46,133 nt of DNA from an uncultured Prevotellaceae bacterium. GTDB taxonomy: Bacteria; Bacteroidota; Bacteroidia; Bacteroidales; Bacteroidaceae. The stretch is from contig CACZMV010000033.1 in assembly GCA_902782305.1 (NCBI GenBank), positions 1 to 46,133 of the forward strand, written 5' to 3'. Positions within the stretch are counted from its first letter, which is position 1. Each line of letters starts with the position of its first letter. Made by a program: the position numbers and the translations under genes. This document shows, one piece after another, positions 29,201-36,770 of the stretch. Below the pieces are notes generated by a model, which saw only the letters and a list, made by a program, of their open reading frames with translations, ran no database searches and was not told the DNA's origin.

Positions 29201-30379
29201 ATCCATGAGAGTCGCTGGTTGCGCAACCCTATGTGGCTCGACCAAATCATGGAGACTTGGTACAAGGGTAACGACGGAAAACCTATGGAGCGTATTAATA
29301 AATACTCATCGTGGATAGCCCATTCGCTATGGGGACGCTATATGGTGGACGGTCGCAAGGATTGGATTGTTTCCATGTTGCCCTCTCTGGAATGGGATTA
29401 TAACGATTGGGAGAGCACCCACACCCGCGATGGTGGCTACTATTGGCAGGCTGACGTGCAGGACGCTATGGAGGAAACCATCAGTGGTGGACGCAGAAAG
29501 AAATACCTGCGCCCCTCTATCAATGCCTATATGTATGGAAACGCCATGGCTATTGGCAATATCAATAAGTTGGCTGGTTTTGACAGCAAGGCACAGACCT
29601 ATTTCGACAAGGCTGCCGACTTGAAAGAGAAGGTGCATGCGAAGTTGTGGAACGAGAAACACCAGTTCTTCGAGACTCATCGCATCGACTCCAGTGCGAA
29701 TGTGCGTGAGGCTATCGGCTACATGCCCTGGTACACCCACATGGCAAAAGACGAGGCGAAATATAGCGTGGCTTGGTTGCAGGCTGCTGACCCACAAGGT
29801 TTTTCAGCGCCCTATGGACAAACCACTGCAGAGCGTCGTCATCCTGAGTTCCGCACGCATGGTGTAGGCCAGTGTGAATGGGATGGTGCTGTATGGCCCT
29901 TCGCCACCAGTCAGACACTGACTGCCATGGCCAACTATCTCAACGACTATAGCAATCCGGTAGTGGGTGATTCCCTGTATTTCGCTGAACTGGAGAAATA
30001 CATGCAGAGTCAGCACATGCGTGGCAAGCCCTATATTGGTGAATATCTGGACGAGATGACAGGTTACTGGTTGAAGGGTGACCAAGAGCGCTCCCGCTAT
30101 TATAACCACTCCACATTCAACGACCTGATGATTACAGGACTGTGTGGTTTGCGTCCTCGTGCCGATCAGACCATTGAGGTAAATCCGCTGTTGCCCAAGG
30201 ACAAATGGGATTACTTCTGTCTGGACAATGTCTTGTATCATGGACATAACCTCACCATTGTCTGGGATCGTGACGGTTCGCGCTATCATGTTGGCAAAGG
30301 ACTCAAGGTATTTGTTGATGGACAATTGAAAGGCGAGCGTAAAGACCTTGGAAAAATCATTATCGAGCAAGCGCTATGA
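26207..30379 (+). CDS. Giant fusion: GH43-like, sialidase-like, LamG-like and six-hairpin glycosidase domains
   Basis: A 1390-aa exported protein (signal MKQRFCIFFLLSVMGLTALA). Residues about 25-310 form a GH43-type five-bladed propeller with the three expected acidic sites: RDPSIIRTPDG, CIDATLV and MEGPTT. About 330-690 is a second propeller with BNR/Asp-box style ISDDGGNTW. About 700-900 is a concanavalin/LamG-like sandwich. About 930-1390 is an alpha/alpha six-hairpin domain related to the GH63/MGH1 group (NAYMYGNAMAIGNINKLAG). Residues about 486-500 are coded by a 9-bp tandem repeat. The stop codon overlaps the next gene's ATG (ATGA), so the two enzymes are translationally coupled. Substrate probably includes arabinose- and rhamnose-bearing pectin. 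Confidence 0.8.
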   Translation: MKQRFCIFFLLSVMGLTALAQREVYISTSFHEPANEGLRFIYSYDGWKWDSIPGTWLKPEVGRQKVMRDPSIIRTPDGMFHLVWTSSWRGDRGFGYACSKDLKNWSKERFIEVMPDTTTVNVWAPELFWDDVKQQAVIIWASCIPGKFPDALEDHRNNHRLYYTTTKDFKTFAPTKLMIDPGFSCIDATLVKRGKNDYVMVLKDNTRPERDIKVAYAKSPYGPWSKASEPFTGKMMEGPTTCKVDGGWLIYYDRYRLKDFGAHFTKDFVKFEDVSKKVKVPVLHKHGTIFKAPESIVYGLLHANDRIHYTGKTLSNPYRHDGGLSPVVGVHNIQIMQANREHPTKAGNDGWTYNHQPMMAYWNNQFYVHYLCDPSDEHIPPSRTMLQTSKDGYTWTDPEILFPEIQVPEGFQKPNRPEKAHNLIAIMHQRVGWYVSKSGQLYALGNYGVAFDRKDDPNDGNGIGRVIREVKKDGSFGPIYFIYLNGAYKAYVANKSHKTHWPFYTKAPKDVRKACEEILANPRYRMQWVEEADRNDPLIPLHKEYKAYCDYTLPDGRIASLWKHALTSISDDGGNTWAQPVERAKGFVNSNAKIWGQRLTDGTYATIYNPSEYRWPLGISLSKDGLEYTTLNLVQGEVPPMRYGGNYKSYGPQYVRGIQEGNGVPKDSDLWVTYSMNKEDMWVAHIPVPVQTEAHSHADGTEFSVATLSDITTWNIYSPKRATVTLDNGWLTLSDSNPFDYARVERKVPAAKELEVEFDLKALQNNTGLLQIEFLDEHGTACSRIELTDEGIMRCKGGARYGGLGKYEAHQTYHIKAILSVSKRMIEVYINGKKAGQRMFFAPVERIERVMFRTGERRTFPTIDTEADWYGTLDKAGEDAPLAVYAISNVKTSSKDVDGTATVLKYDDYRHYVDYFNTMEDENIIQTIPNAKSWEWMTQNVPLFDCPNKGFEEMWYFRWWTLRKHIKTTPVGYAMTEFLVNRSYADKYNLISSGVGHHIHESRWLRNPMWLDQIMETWYKGNDGKPMERINKYSSWIAHSLWGRYMVDGRKDWIVSMLPSLEWDYNDWESTHTRDGGYYWQADVQDAMEETISGGRRKKYLRPSINAYMYGNAMAIGNINKLAGFDSKAQTYFDKAADLKEKVHAKLWNEKHQFFETHRIDSSANVREAIGYMPWYTHMAKDEAKYSVAWLQAADPQGFSAPYGQTTAERRHPEFRTHGVGQCEWDGAVWPFATSQTLTAMANYLNDYSNPVVGDSLYFAELEKYMQSQHMRGKPYIGEYLDEMTGYWLKGDQERSRYYNHSTFNDLMITGLCGLRPRADQTIEVNPLLPKDKWDYFCLDNVLYHGHNLTIVWDRDGSRYHVGKGLKVFVDGQLKGERKDLGKIIIEQAL
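27664..27708 (+). repeat. 9-bp repeat inside the GH43 fusion
   Basis: Five 9-bp units (GGCTTATAA, GGCTTATGT, GGCTAATAA, GTCCCATAA, GACCCATTG), giving AYK, AYV, ANK, SHK, THW in the protein. It lies inside the sialidase-like propeller. Confidence 0.6.
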
Positions 30380-32700
30380 GAAGATTTCTAGTTAAACTAG
30401 TCGGACTAGTAATACTAGTTATACTAGGGGTTTCAAGTTCCTTTGCCCAAGACTATTTCGGTGGTGCCCAGTGGATTGGCGCCATCACACGCCAACAGGC
30501 TCATATTCCTGAAGGGCGATACTCTCAAGGTGCCGTGTTGAAAGAATCGAAGTCATTATGGGCGAAGGCTGACACATTATCACGCCGTAGCATCATTCTG
30601 CGTCGTTCGTTCAAACCATGGAAGACGATTAAGAAAGCAGAATTACGCATCTGTGGACTGGGGTTCTACGAGCTTACCATCAACAACAAGAAAGTAGGCG
30701 ATGCAGAGTTCGCACCCCTATGGAGCGACTACGACAAGAGCATTTTCTATAATCTTTACGATGTCACCAGCTATCTCCAGCTGGGAGACAACGAGATTCG
30801 AGTACTCTTGGGCAACGGATTCTATAACGAGCAAGGAGGACGATACCATAAGTTGCGCATCTCATTCGGTCCCCCTACCCTGAAGTTTTTCCTTTACGTC
30901 ATCTATGAAGATGGCATGCGTGAGCGATTGCTTAGCGATGAGAGTTGGGAGTGGACACCCTCGCCCATCGTGTTCAACAGCATCTATGGAGGTGAGGATT
31001 ATGATGCCCGCATAGAACCTACAGACTGGAAACCCGTAGTCATACAGGAAGCCCCTAAAGGACTGTTGCGCAAACAGATTGCCAAACCTGTGAAAATCAT
31101 GGAGCAATTCCCTGTGAAGAAGACACTGCGCAAAGACTCTGTGATGGTGCTTGACATGGGACAGAACTTAGCCGGATACCCAGAGATAACCGTGAGTGGC
31201 AAGCCTGGACAGTATCTGAAAATAACCCCTGCAGAGACATTGACTCCAGAAGGACTCTGCAATCAGAAACAGACGGGTCGACCACACTATTACACCTACA
31301 TTCTGAAAGGTGAAGGCAAAGAGACATGGCACCCCCGTTTCTCTTATTACAGTTATCGGTATCTGCAGATAGAAGGCGACATCAAGGTGTTGAAGGACAT
31401 CAAGTCGTGCTTCATATACAATTCAGCCCAGCGCATAGGAGAATTTGAGTGTTCCAATCCGCTGATCAACGACACCCACAAACTCATAGACAGAGCCATT
31501 CGCAGCAATTGGCAGGCGGTATGGACAGACTGTCCTGCACGTGAGAAACTGGGATGGTTGGAACAAGACTGGTTGAATGGCGAAGCGCTGGTCTATAACT
31601 ATGATGCGCAAAGCATGATAGAACAGACCATGCAGAACATTGTGGATGCTCAGCATGAGGATGGTTCGATGCCGGAGATTGCTCCAGAATACACGCAGTT
31701 TACGGGTTCATGGGCTCGTCCCTTCCAGGAATCGCCCGAATGGGGAGGTGCCATCATTGCCCTGCCTATGCTTTATTGGCAACACTATGGCGAACTCTCG
31801 CTGGCTCGTGAGTATTACGAACCCATGAAGCGCTATATCAACTATCTGGCTTCGCAAGACTCTGCCTATATTCTGAAAATGGGACTGGGCGACTGGTACG
31901 ACTATGGACCAGGACGTGCAGGATTCTCACAGAACACCCCCATGCCCTTGGTTTCTACAGCCCACTATTACCAGTGGATGTGCTACATGTATGTGTTGGC
32001 CAAGCAGTTAGGGAAAAGGGATGAAGCTTACGCGTTCAACCAGCGTGCAGAGAATATCCGTCAGGCTTTTAATCGCGAGTTCTATGATGCCAAACGCAAG
32101 ACGTATGGCACAGGTTCACAATGTTCCTTGGCCCTGCCTCTTTATCTAAAGCTTGTGCCTGAGAAAGATTATCAGTCTGTTTTGCAAAACCTGATTAAGG
32201 ACATCCATCAGCATGGCGACCGACTAACTACGGGTGATGTGGGCAACCGCTACTTGTTCTACACGCTGGCGAAGAATGGTCATCGTGAATTGCTGTACAA
32301 GATGCTGAACCACTACGATGTGCCTGGCTACGGCTATCAGATTAAGAAGGGACAGACCACCCTGACAGAACAATGGAACCCCGACCATGGAGCCTCAATG
32401 AACCACTTCATGATGGCACACATCGAAAACCTGCTCATCCCTGATTTGCTGGGCATTCAGCGCAATGGCGACTTGATTGAGATTGCACCCCACCCTGTTG
32501 GCGACCTGACGTGGTGTAAAGGTTCTACGATGAGTGCTCAGGGAAAGGTGAGTGTATCGTGGAAAATCAAGAAGGACAAGTTTATCATGGACATTGACAT
32601 ACCAGAAGGAGGCTTTGCCGATGTCTATATGCCCTACTCCGACCGAGCAGAGAGCATTCATGGAGGACACCACCATTTTGAGGAGTCCATACGGCGTTAA
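30376..32700 (+). CDS. GH78 alpha-L-rhamnosidase
   Basis: A 774-aa exported enzyme of glycoside hydrolase family 78, which removes terminal alpha-L-rhamnose from pectic or flavonoid glycosides. The N-terminal beta-sandwich domains (with NGFYNEQGG near 160) precede the alpha/alpha barrel. DCPAREKLGWLEQDW near residues 386-400 is the family's catalytic region, with the Asp and Glu of the general acid/base pair in place. A C-terminal sandwich closes the protein. The signal-peptide core is coded by five 9-bp CTAGT repeats. It is coupled by a 4-bp overlap to the GH43 fusion. Confidence 0.9.
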   Translation: MRRFLVKLVGLVILVILGVSSSFAQDYFGGAQWIGAITRQQAHIPEGRYSQGAVLKESKSLWAKADTLSRRSIILRRSFKPWKTIKKAELRICGLGFYELTINNKKVGDAEFAPLWSDYDKSIFYNLYDVTSYLQLGDNEIRVLLGNGFYNEQGGRYHKLRISFGPPTLKFFLYVIYEDGMRERLLSDESWEWTPSPIVFNSIYGGEDYDARIEPTDWKPVVIQEAPKGLLRKQIAKPVKIMEQFPVKKTLRKDSVMVLDMGQNLAGYPEITVSGKPGQYLKITPAETLTPEGLCNQKQTGRPHYYTYILKGEGKETWHPRFSYYSYRYLQIEGDIKVLKDIKSCFIYNSAQRIGEFECSNPLINDTHKLIDRAIRSNWQAVWTDCPAREKLGWLEQDWLNGEALVYNYDAQSMIEQTMQNIVDAQHEDGSMPEIAPEYTQFTGSWARPFQESPEWGGAIIALPMLYWQHYGELSLAREYYEPMKRYINYLASQDSAYILKMGLGDWYDYGPGRAGFSQNTPMPLVSTAHYYQWMCYMYVLAKQLGKRDEAYAFNQRAENIRQAFNREFYDAKRKTYGTGSQCSLALPLYLKLVPEKDYQSVLQNLIKDIHQHGDRLTTGDVGNRYLFYTLAKNGHRELLYKMLNHYDVPGYGYQIKKGQTTLTEQWNPDHGASMNHFMMAHIENLLIPDLLGIQRNGDLIEIAPHPVGDLTWCKGSTMSAQGKVSVSWKIKKDKFIMDIDIPEGGFADVYMPYSDRAESIHGGHHHFEESIRR
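30388..30432 (+). repeat. 9-bp CTAGT repeat coding the GH78 signal peptide core
   Basis: Five 9-bp units beginning CTAG (CTAGTTAAA, CTAGTCGGA, CTAGTAATA, CTAGTTATA, CTAGGGGTT). In frame they give LVK, LVG, LVI, LVI, LGV, the hydrophobic core of the signal peptide. Confidence 0.85.
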
Positions 32701-32733
32701 CTACGTTAAATAAAAGGAAAAATTCAGCCTACA

Positions 32734-32765
32734 TTTGGTATTTCGCCTAAATTGCAGTACCTTTG
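32734..32765 (+). promoter_or_regulatory. Operon promoter P1
   Basis: TTTG (32734-32737), 20 nt, TACCTTTG (32758-32765). Confidence 0.65.
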
Positions 32766-32807
32766 ACGTCCGTCTTAGGTACTTTCGTTCGGAAAATCGC
32801 AAATAAA

Positions 32808-32839
32808 TTTGCATTTTCGCTTACTTATTCGTACCTTTG
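32808..32839 (+). promoter_or_regulatory. Operon promoter P2
   Basis: TTTG (32808-32811), 20 nt, TACCTTTG (32832-32839), with a small GCAAAT-AA-ATTTGC palindrome over the -33 box. Same spacing and -7 box as P1; about 31 nt before the first gene. Confidence 0.7.
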
Positions 32840-32870
32840 CAGGCTGAATTTAACTTTTTGACGTAGAATA

Positions 32871-33851
32871 ATGAACGAAGAGTTTAAGAAAACGCTGAAG
32901 TCTTCTGATACGGAAGACTGGTTAGACCTGCACTTTGTGCGCCCTTTTTGTTATTACTGGGCGCTGCTTTTTGCACGCCTTGACATACACCCCAATACGG
33001 TAACCATTCTTTCCATGTTTATCGGAGCTGGAAGTGCCATCTTCTTTGGTTGCGCCAGTTTCTATTACAATGGCATGGAGGGTTTGATGTTCAACATCAT
33101 CGCTATCCTGATGCTCTGCTTGGCAGATATCTTCGACTGCACAGACGGACAATTGGCCCGTATGACGGGAAAGAAGAGTAAGTTAGGACGCATCCTCGAT
33201 GGTCTGGCTGGTTTCACATGGTTTATCCCCATCTACCATGCCATGATCTATCGTTTCTACTTGCACCACGAATTGGAATTCCAGTGGCTGGGTATCGAGG
33301 ACACCCCAGAGAACGCTCTGATTGTCACAGGTATCGCTTATATTATTGGCGTTATTGCAGGTTTCATGGGTACAGGTGGTCAGCAGCGTTTGGCCGACTA
33401 TTACATCCAGATACACCTGTTCTTCCTCAAGGGTGAAAAAGGTTCAGAACTTGACAATTCAAAGCGCCAGCAGGAAATCTACGACCAGATGGACGAATCA
33501 ACCCCTGCCTATGAGCGTTATTTCCAGAAGACATACATAGACTACACCAAGAAACAGGAAGCATCTACGCCCCAGTTCCAGCGTCTGTTGGCTAAGCTGC
33601 GCAGTAAGTATGGCAGTCTTGATGCCATTCCCCAGGAGTTTCGCGAGGAGTTCCGTCAGTACTCTCTGCCCGTCATCAAGTGGAACGGTTTGCTGACCTT
33701 CAACTTCCGTTCTTTCTGGCTCTTCCTGTTCTGCCTGCTGGATGTTCCCGTAATGTATTTCGTATGGGAGATTGTAGGCATGGGACTGCTTTATCTCTAT
33801 GTAAAACGTCGTCACGAGGCCTTCTGTCGCAAGTTGGCTGATAAGCTGTAA
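32871..33851 (+). CDS. CDP-alcohol phosphatidyltransferase family protein lacking the last signature Asp
   Basis: A 326-aa membrane protein of the CDP-alcohol phosphotransferase family, which joins a CDP-linked alcohol to an acceptor such as a lipid or another alcohol. The signature is normally D-x2-DG-x2-AR-x8-G-x3-D-x3-D. Here DCTDGQLAR is followed by eight residues, then GRILDGLAG: the first three Asp are present but the fourth, the usual catalytic base, is Gly. About six transmembrane segments surround it, with a cytoplasmic charged insertion (about residues 190-250). It is the first gene of a four-gene operon. Either another residue is the base or this subfamily has a changed reaction. 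Confidence 0.8.
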   Translation: MNEEFKKTLKSSDTEDWLDLHFVRPFCYYWALLFARLDIHPNTVTILSMFIGAGSAIFFGCASFYYNGMEGLMFNIIAILMLCLADIFDCTDGQLARMTGKKSKLGRILDGLAGFTWFIPIYHAMIYRFYLHHELEFQWLGIEDTPENALIVTGIAYIIGVIAGFMGTGGQQRLADYYIQIHLFFLKGEKGSELDNSKRQQEIYDQMDESTPAYERYFQKTYIDYTKKQEASTPQFQRLLAKLRSKYGSLDAIPQEFREEFRQYSLPVIKWNGLLTFNFRSFWLFLFCLLDVPVMYFVWEIVGMGLLYLYVKRRHEAFCRKLADKL

Positions 33852-33857
33852 TTGATT

Positions 33858-34898
33858 ATGAAGTGGACGAAGCAACGCCTGAATAACCTGTTTTTCTTCC
33901 TCGGCTGTGCAGCTGTGGTGGTGATGCTGTTTACGTTTGACGTCAGTTTTGTTGAACTATGGCAGCATTTGTGTCATGCAGGCTATTGGCTCATCCCCAT
34001 CATTGGGGTATGGTTGCTTGTCTATGGACTGAACGCACTGGCTTGGAAGGCTATCATTGAAGGAAATCTGGGTACTAAGGCACCCCTTAGTTTCTGGCGC
34101 ATCTATCGCCTGACAATTACGGGCTATGCCCTGAACTATGCTACCCCCGTGGGTGGACTCGGTGGCGAACCCTATCGCATCATGGAACTCTCGAAGGATG
34201 TTGATAAGGAGCATGCCACATCGAGTGTCATCCTTTATGCTATGATGCACTTCTTTGCCCACTTCTGGTTCTGGTTCCTTAGCATCTTCATCTATCTGGC
34301 TCTCGCCCTTGCTGGCGACCTGCCTATCACCCCTGCCATTGGCATCACACTAGGCATCATTGTTGCCTTCTGCCTGTTTTTCTTCTACCTGTTCTCACAG
34401 GGCTACCGCAAGGGATTGGTGAAGTATGTATTAGGCGTCATCAGTCGTATTCCAGGCATGAAGCGCTGGACGCTGCGTTTTTGGGCTCGCCATTCGGAGA
34501 CCATTCAGAACATCGACCAACAGATAGCAGCGCTTTACGGACAAGACACGAAGGCATTTTACAAGAGTCTGGTATTGGAGTATTTCTCACGCGTTGTCCA
34601 GAGCTCTGAAGTGTTGTTTATGTTGCTCTTGTTTGGCATCGACAATGGAGGAGGACTGGGTGGACTAAGCATTACCTTCCTGCATAGCATCCTTATCGTG
34701 TCGTTCACTACCCTATTTGCCAACCTCATTGGTTTCCTGCCTATGCAGTTGGGTGTTCAGGAGGGTGGTTTTGTGCTGTCAATCGCAGCCCTTGGACTTT
34801 CAGCAGCCTTGGGAATCTTCGTCAGCATCATCTGTCGCGTGAGGGAGATTATCTGGATATTAATTGGAATGTTATTAATGAAAATCGATAAAACATAA
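33858..34898 (+). CDS. Flippase-like membrane protein (LPG synthase transmembrane domain type)
   Basis: A 346-aa protein with about eight transmembrane helices, matching the lysylphosphatidylglycerol synthase TM/UPF0104 family (flippase-like). The typical NYATPVGGLGGEPYRI segment is near residue 95, and FLPMQLGVQEGGFVLS appears near 295. It has only the membrane part and no aminoacyl-transferase domain. The start is ATG at 33858, seven nt after the upstream stop, rather than the TTG two codons earlier. In this operon it may move the lipid product or intermediate across the membrane. Confidence 0.8.
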   Translation: MKWTKQRLNNLFFFLGCAAVVVMLFTFDVSFVELWQHLCHAGYWLIPIIGVWLLVYGLNALAWKAIIEGNLGTKAPLSFWRIYRLTITGYALNYATPVGGLGGEPYRIMELSKDVDKEHATSSVILYAMMHFFAHFWFWFLSIFIYLALALAGDLPITPAIGITLGIIVAFCLFFFYLFSQGYRKGLVKYVLGVISRIPGMKRWTLRFWARHSETIQNIDQQIAALYGQDTKAFYKSLVLEYFSRVVQSSEVLFMLLLFGIDNGGGLGGLSITFLHSILIVSFTTLFANLIGFLPMQLGVQEGGFVLSIAALGLSAALGIFVSIICRVREIIWILIGMLLMKIDKT

Positions 34899-34902
34899 GA
34901 AT

Positions 34903-35973
34903 ATGGAAAAACAAATGAATTATCTCGACAGAAACGAGTTTAACTTTGAGCCCAGCCAGAAAGTGGTAGAGGCTATCAAGAATTTCGATCCTAAGACGCT
35001 CTGCTTCTACACCCGCATCTATGACCAGGGCAAGAAGAGTGTTATCTCTGTTCGCCTGAGCGAGATCTATGGTGTACCTGAGGAGCAGGTGCTGTTGACC
35101 TATGGTGGCGAGGATATGCTGAAGAATGCCATCCACTATTTCCTGTCAATCAACAGCCAGGAAGGCGCCAGCGAACCCAATACAAAGATTTTGATTCCTG
35201 AGTTCTCTTGGTGGTATTACAATCGTGTAGCCTCTGAGTGTGGTGGTACGTTTGAGATGTATCCCTTACACGAGAAGGAAGACACCTTCGCCTATGACGT
35301 AGACGAGGTGATTGAATACACCAATCGCATTCATCCCCGTATGTTGCTGTTGGCATCGCCCAACAACCCCACAGGCAATGGACTGACTCCTGAGGAGACG
35401 GGTCGCATCATGGAGAATATTCCTTCTGATACGATGGTACTTATTGACGAGGCTTATGCCAGCTTTATCTCAATGGATACTGCTTACATCGCTCCATTGG
35501 TGAACAAGTATAGCAACCTGATCATCTCTCGCACCCTCAGTAAGTTCTACGGACTTCCTGGTTTGCGTTGTGGCTTCGGTTTCATTGGCAAGGGTCACGA
35601 TCAGTTCCTGAGCTATGTGAACAAGTATTTGGGCTACAACCGCTTCTCTGAGGCTGTTGCCTTGGCTGCTCTCGACAGCAACGAGCACTATCGCCAGGTG
35701 GCTGACGATATGCAGTGGGGACGCGACCTCTTCAAGAAGGAACTGGGCAATCTGCCTGGCTTCAAGGTATACAAGTCTGTTGCCAACTTCATCCTCATCA
35801 AGTATCCTATTGAGATTAAGGAACGCCTGATGGAAGCCCTGAAGATTCAGGACTATAAGATTAAGTTCATGGGCGACAAGGGTCTGGAGGAGTGCCTGCG
35901 CATCACATTGGGTCGTAAGGAACAGACCCAGACGGTTGTAGATACTATCCTCAAAGTTTACAACGAAAAGTAA
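34903..35973 (+). CDS. HisC/CobD-like PLP-dependent aminotransferase or decarboxylase
   Basis: A 356-aa class I/II fold-type I PLP enzyme. LLASPNNPTGNGLTPEE (about residues 146-162), LIDEAYASF and SRTLSKFYGLPGLRCGF (about 209-225, holding the PLP lysine) are the usual signatures. The nearest named families by eye are histidinol-phosphate aminotransferase and the CobD-type L-threonine-phosphate decarboxylase. No other histidine or cobalamin genes lie nearby. Its place between a membrane CDP-alcohol enzyme and a cytidylyltransferase suggests it makes a phospho-amino-alcohol rather than histidinol. Confidence 0.8.
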   Translation: MEKQMNYLDRNEFNFEPSQKVVEAIKNFDPKTLCFYTRIYDQGKKSVISVRLSEIYGVPEEQVLLTYGGEDMLKNAIHYFLSINSQEGASEPNTKILIPEFSWWYYNRVASECGGTFEMYPLHEKEDTFAYDVDEVIEYTNRIHPRMLLLASPNNPTGNGLTPEETGRIMENIPSDTMVLIDEAYASFISMDTAYIAPLVNKYSNLIISRTLSKFYGLPGLRCGFGFIGKGHDQFLSYVNKYLGYNRFSEAVALAALDSNEHYRQVADDMQWGRDLFKKELGNLPGFKVYKSVANFILIKYPIEIKERLMEALKIQDYKIKFMGDKGLEECLRITLGRKEQTQTVVDTILKVYNEK

Positions 35974-35981
35974 TCATAAAG

Positions 35982-36009
35982 CTCAAAGTTCAAAACTCAA
36001 AGCTCAAAG
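35982..36009 (+). repeat. Heptamer repeat (YTCAAAR) x4 between genes
   Basis: Four 7-bp units (CTCAAAG, TTCAAAA, CTCAAAG, CTCAAAG) directly before the cytidylyltransferase gene, the same unit family as inside purL. Confidence 0.8.
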
Positions 36010-36013
36010 AAAT

Positions 36014-36748
36014 ATGATTGGAGTTATCTTAGCAGCTGGTATGGCCAAGCGCCTGCGCCCTTTGACGGACACGAAACCTAAGTGTCTGCTGAAGGTGGGC
36101 AATCGCACCCTTTTAGAGCGTACCGTTCGTGCTATGCAACAAGCTGGTATCACAGAGTTTGTGGTGGTAACAGGCTATCGTGGAGAAATGATTAGAGAAT
36201 TCCTGGAGAATTACGCCAAGAGTCAGGATGTCCACTTCCACTTCCTCCACAACGCTGACTACGAGCACAACAACAATATCTATTCGCTCTGGATGGCTGG
36301 CGAGGTGGTTCGTGGCAAAGACTTCCTGTTGATGGACAGCGATATCCTTTGCGACCCTGCTGCTGTGGTTCGCATCGCACAGATGCAAGAACCCGCTTTG
36401 GCGTTGAATCGTCATGAACTGGGCGAAGAGGAAATCAAGGTTATCGTGGATGCCGATGGACACATCACGGAGATTAACAAGACCTGCAACCCTGCTGATG
36501 CCATTGGCGAATCGGTAGGCATTGAGAAGATGACTGCAGCATACAGCGAGGCCATCTACAAGGAGCTCGACCAGATGATTACCAAGGAAGGTCTCATTGA
36601 CATCTTCTACGAACGTGCCTTCGAACGTCTGATTCCTCAGGGTTATACGTTCAAGGTGGTAGATACAACAGGCTACTTCTCATACGAACTGGACACGCCG
36701 GAGGATTTCCAGCGTGCCCAGGAGCTTATTCCTGCCGAGCTGTTATAA
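36014..36748 (+). CDS. LicC-like CTP:phospho-alcohol cytidylyltransferase
   Basis: A 244-aa nucleotidyltransferase of the sugar-nucleotide/LicC type. The N-terminal LAAGMAKRLRPLTDTKPK is the nucleotide-binding loop with the activating Lys. NNNIYSLWMAGE (about residues 90-101) and FSYELDTPEDFQRA near the end resemble phosphocholine cytidylyltransferases such as LicC. It would activate a phosphorylated amino alcohol to a CDP form, supplying the CDP-alcohol enzyme of this operon. Its last codons lie within the terminator stem. Confidence 0.82.
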   Translation: MIGVILAAGMAKRLRPLTDTKPKCLLKVGNRTLLERTVRAMQQAGITEFVVVTGYRGEMIREFLENYAKSQDVHFHFLHNADYEHNNNIYSLWMAGEVVRGKDFLLMDSDILCDPAAVVRIAQMQEPALALNRHELGEEEIKVIVDADGHITEINKTCNPADAIGESVGIEKMTAAYSEAIYKELDQMITKEGLIDIFYERAFERLIPQGYTFKVVDTTGYFSYELDTPEDFQRAQELIPAELL

Positions 36749-36770
36749 ACGCCGGCAGGAATATTTTTTT
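36727..36770 (+). terminator. Terminator overlapping the end of the cytidylyltransferase gene
   Basis: An 11-bp perfect stem (arms 36727-36737 and 36753-36763) is followed by seven T. The left arm is coding sequence and the stop codon is in the loop. The T run reaches the stop codon of the convergent M13 gene. Confidence 0.85.

Larger units (their letters stand above)
32720..32851. repeat. 11-bp inverted repeat enclosing two promoters
   Basis: AAATTCAGCCT (32720-32730) and AGGCTGAATTT (32841-32851) are exact reverse complements. They flank both promoters of the phospholipid-type operon. Confidence 0.6.
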
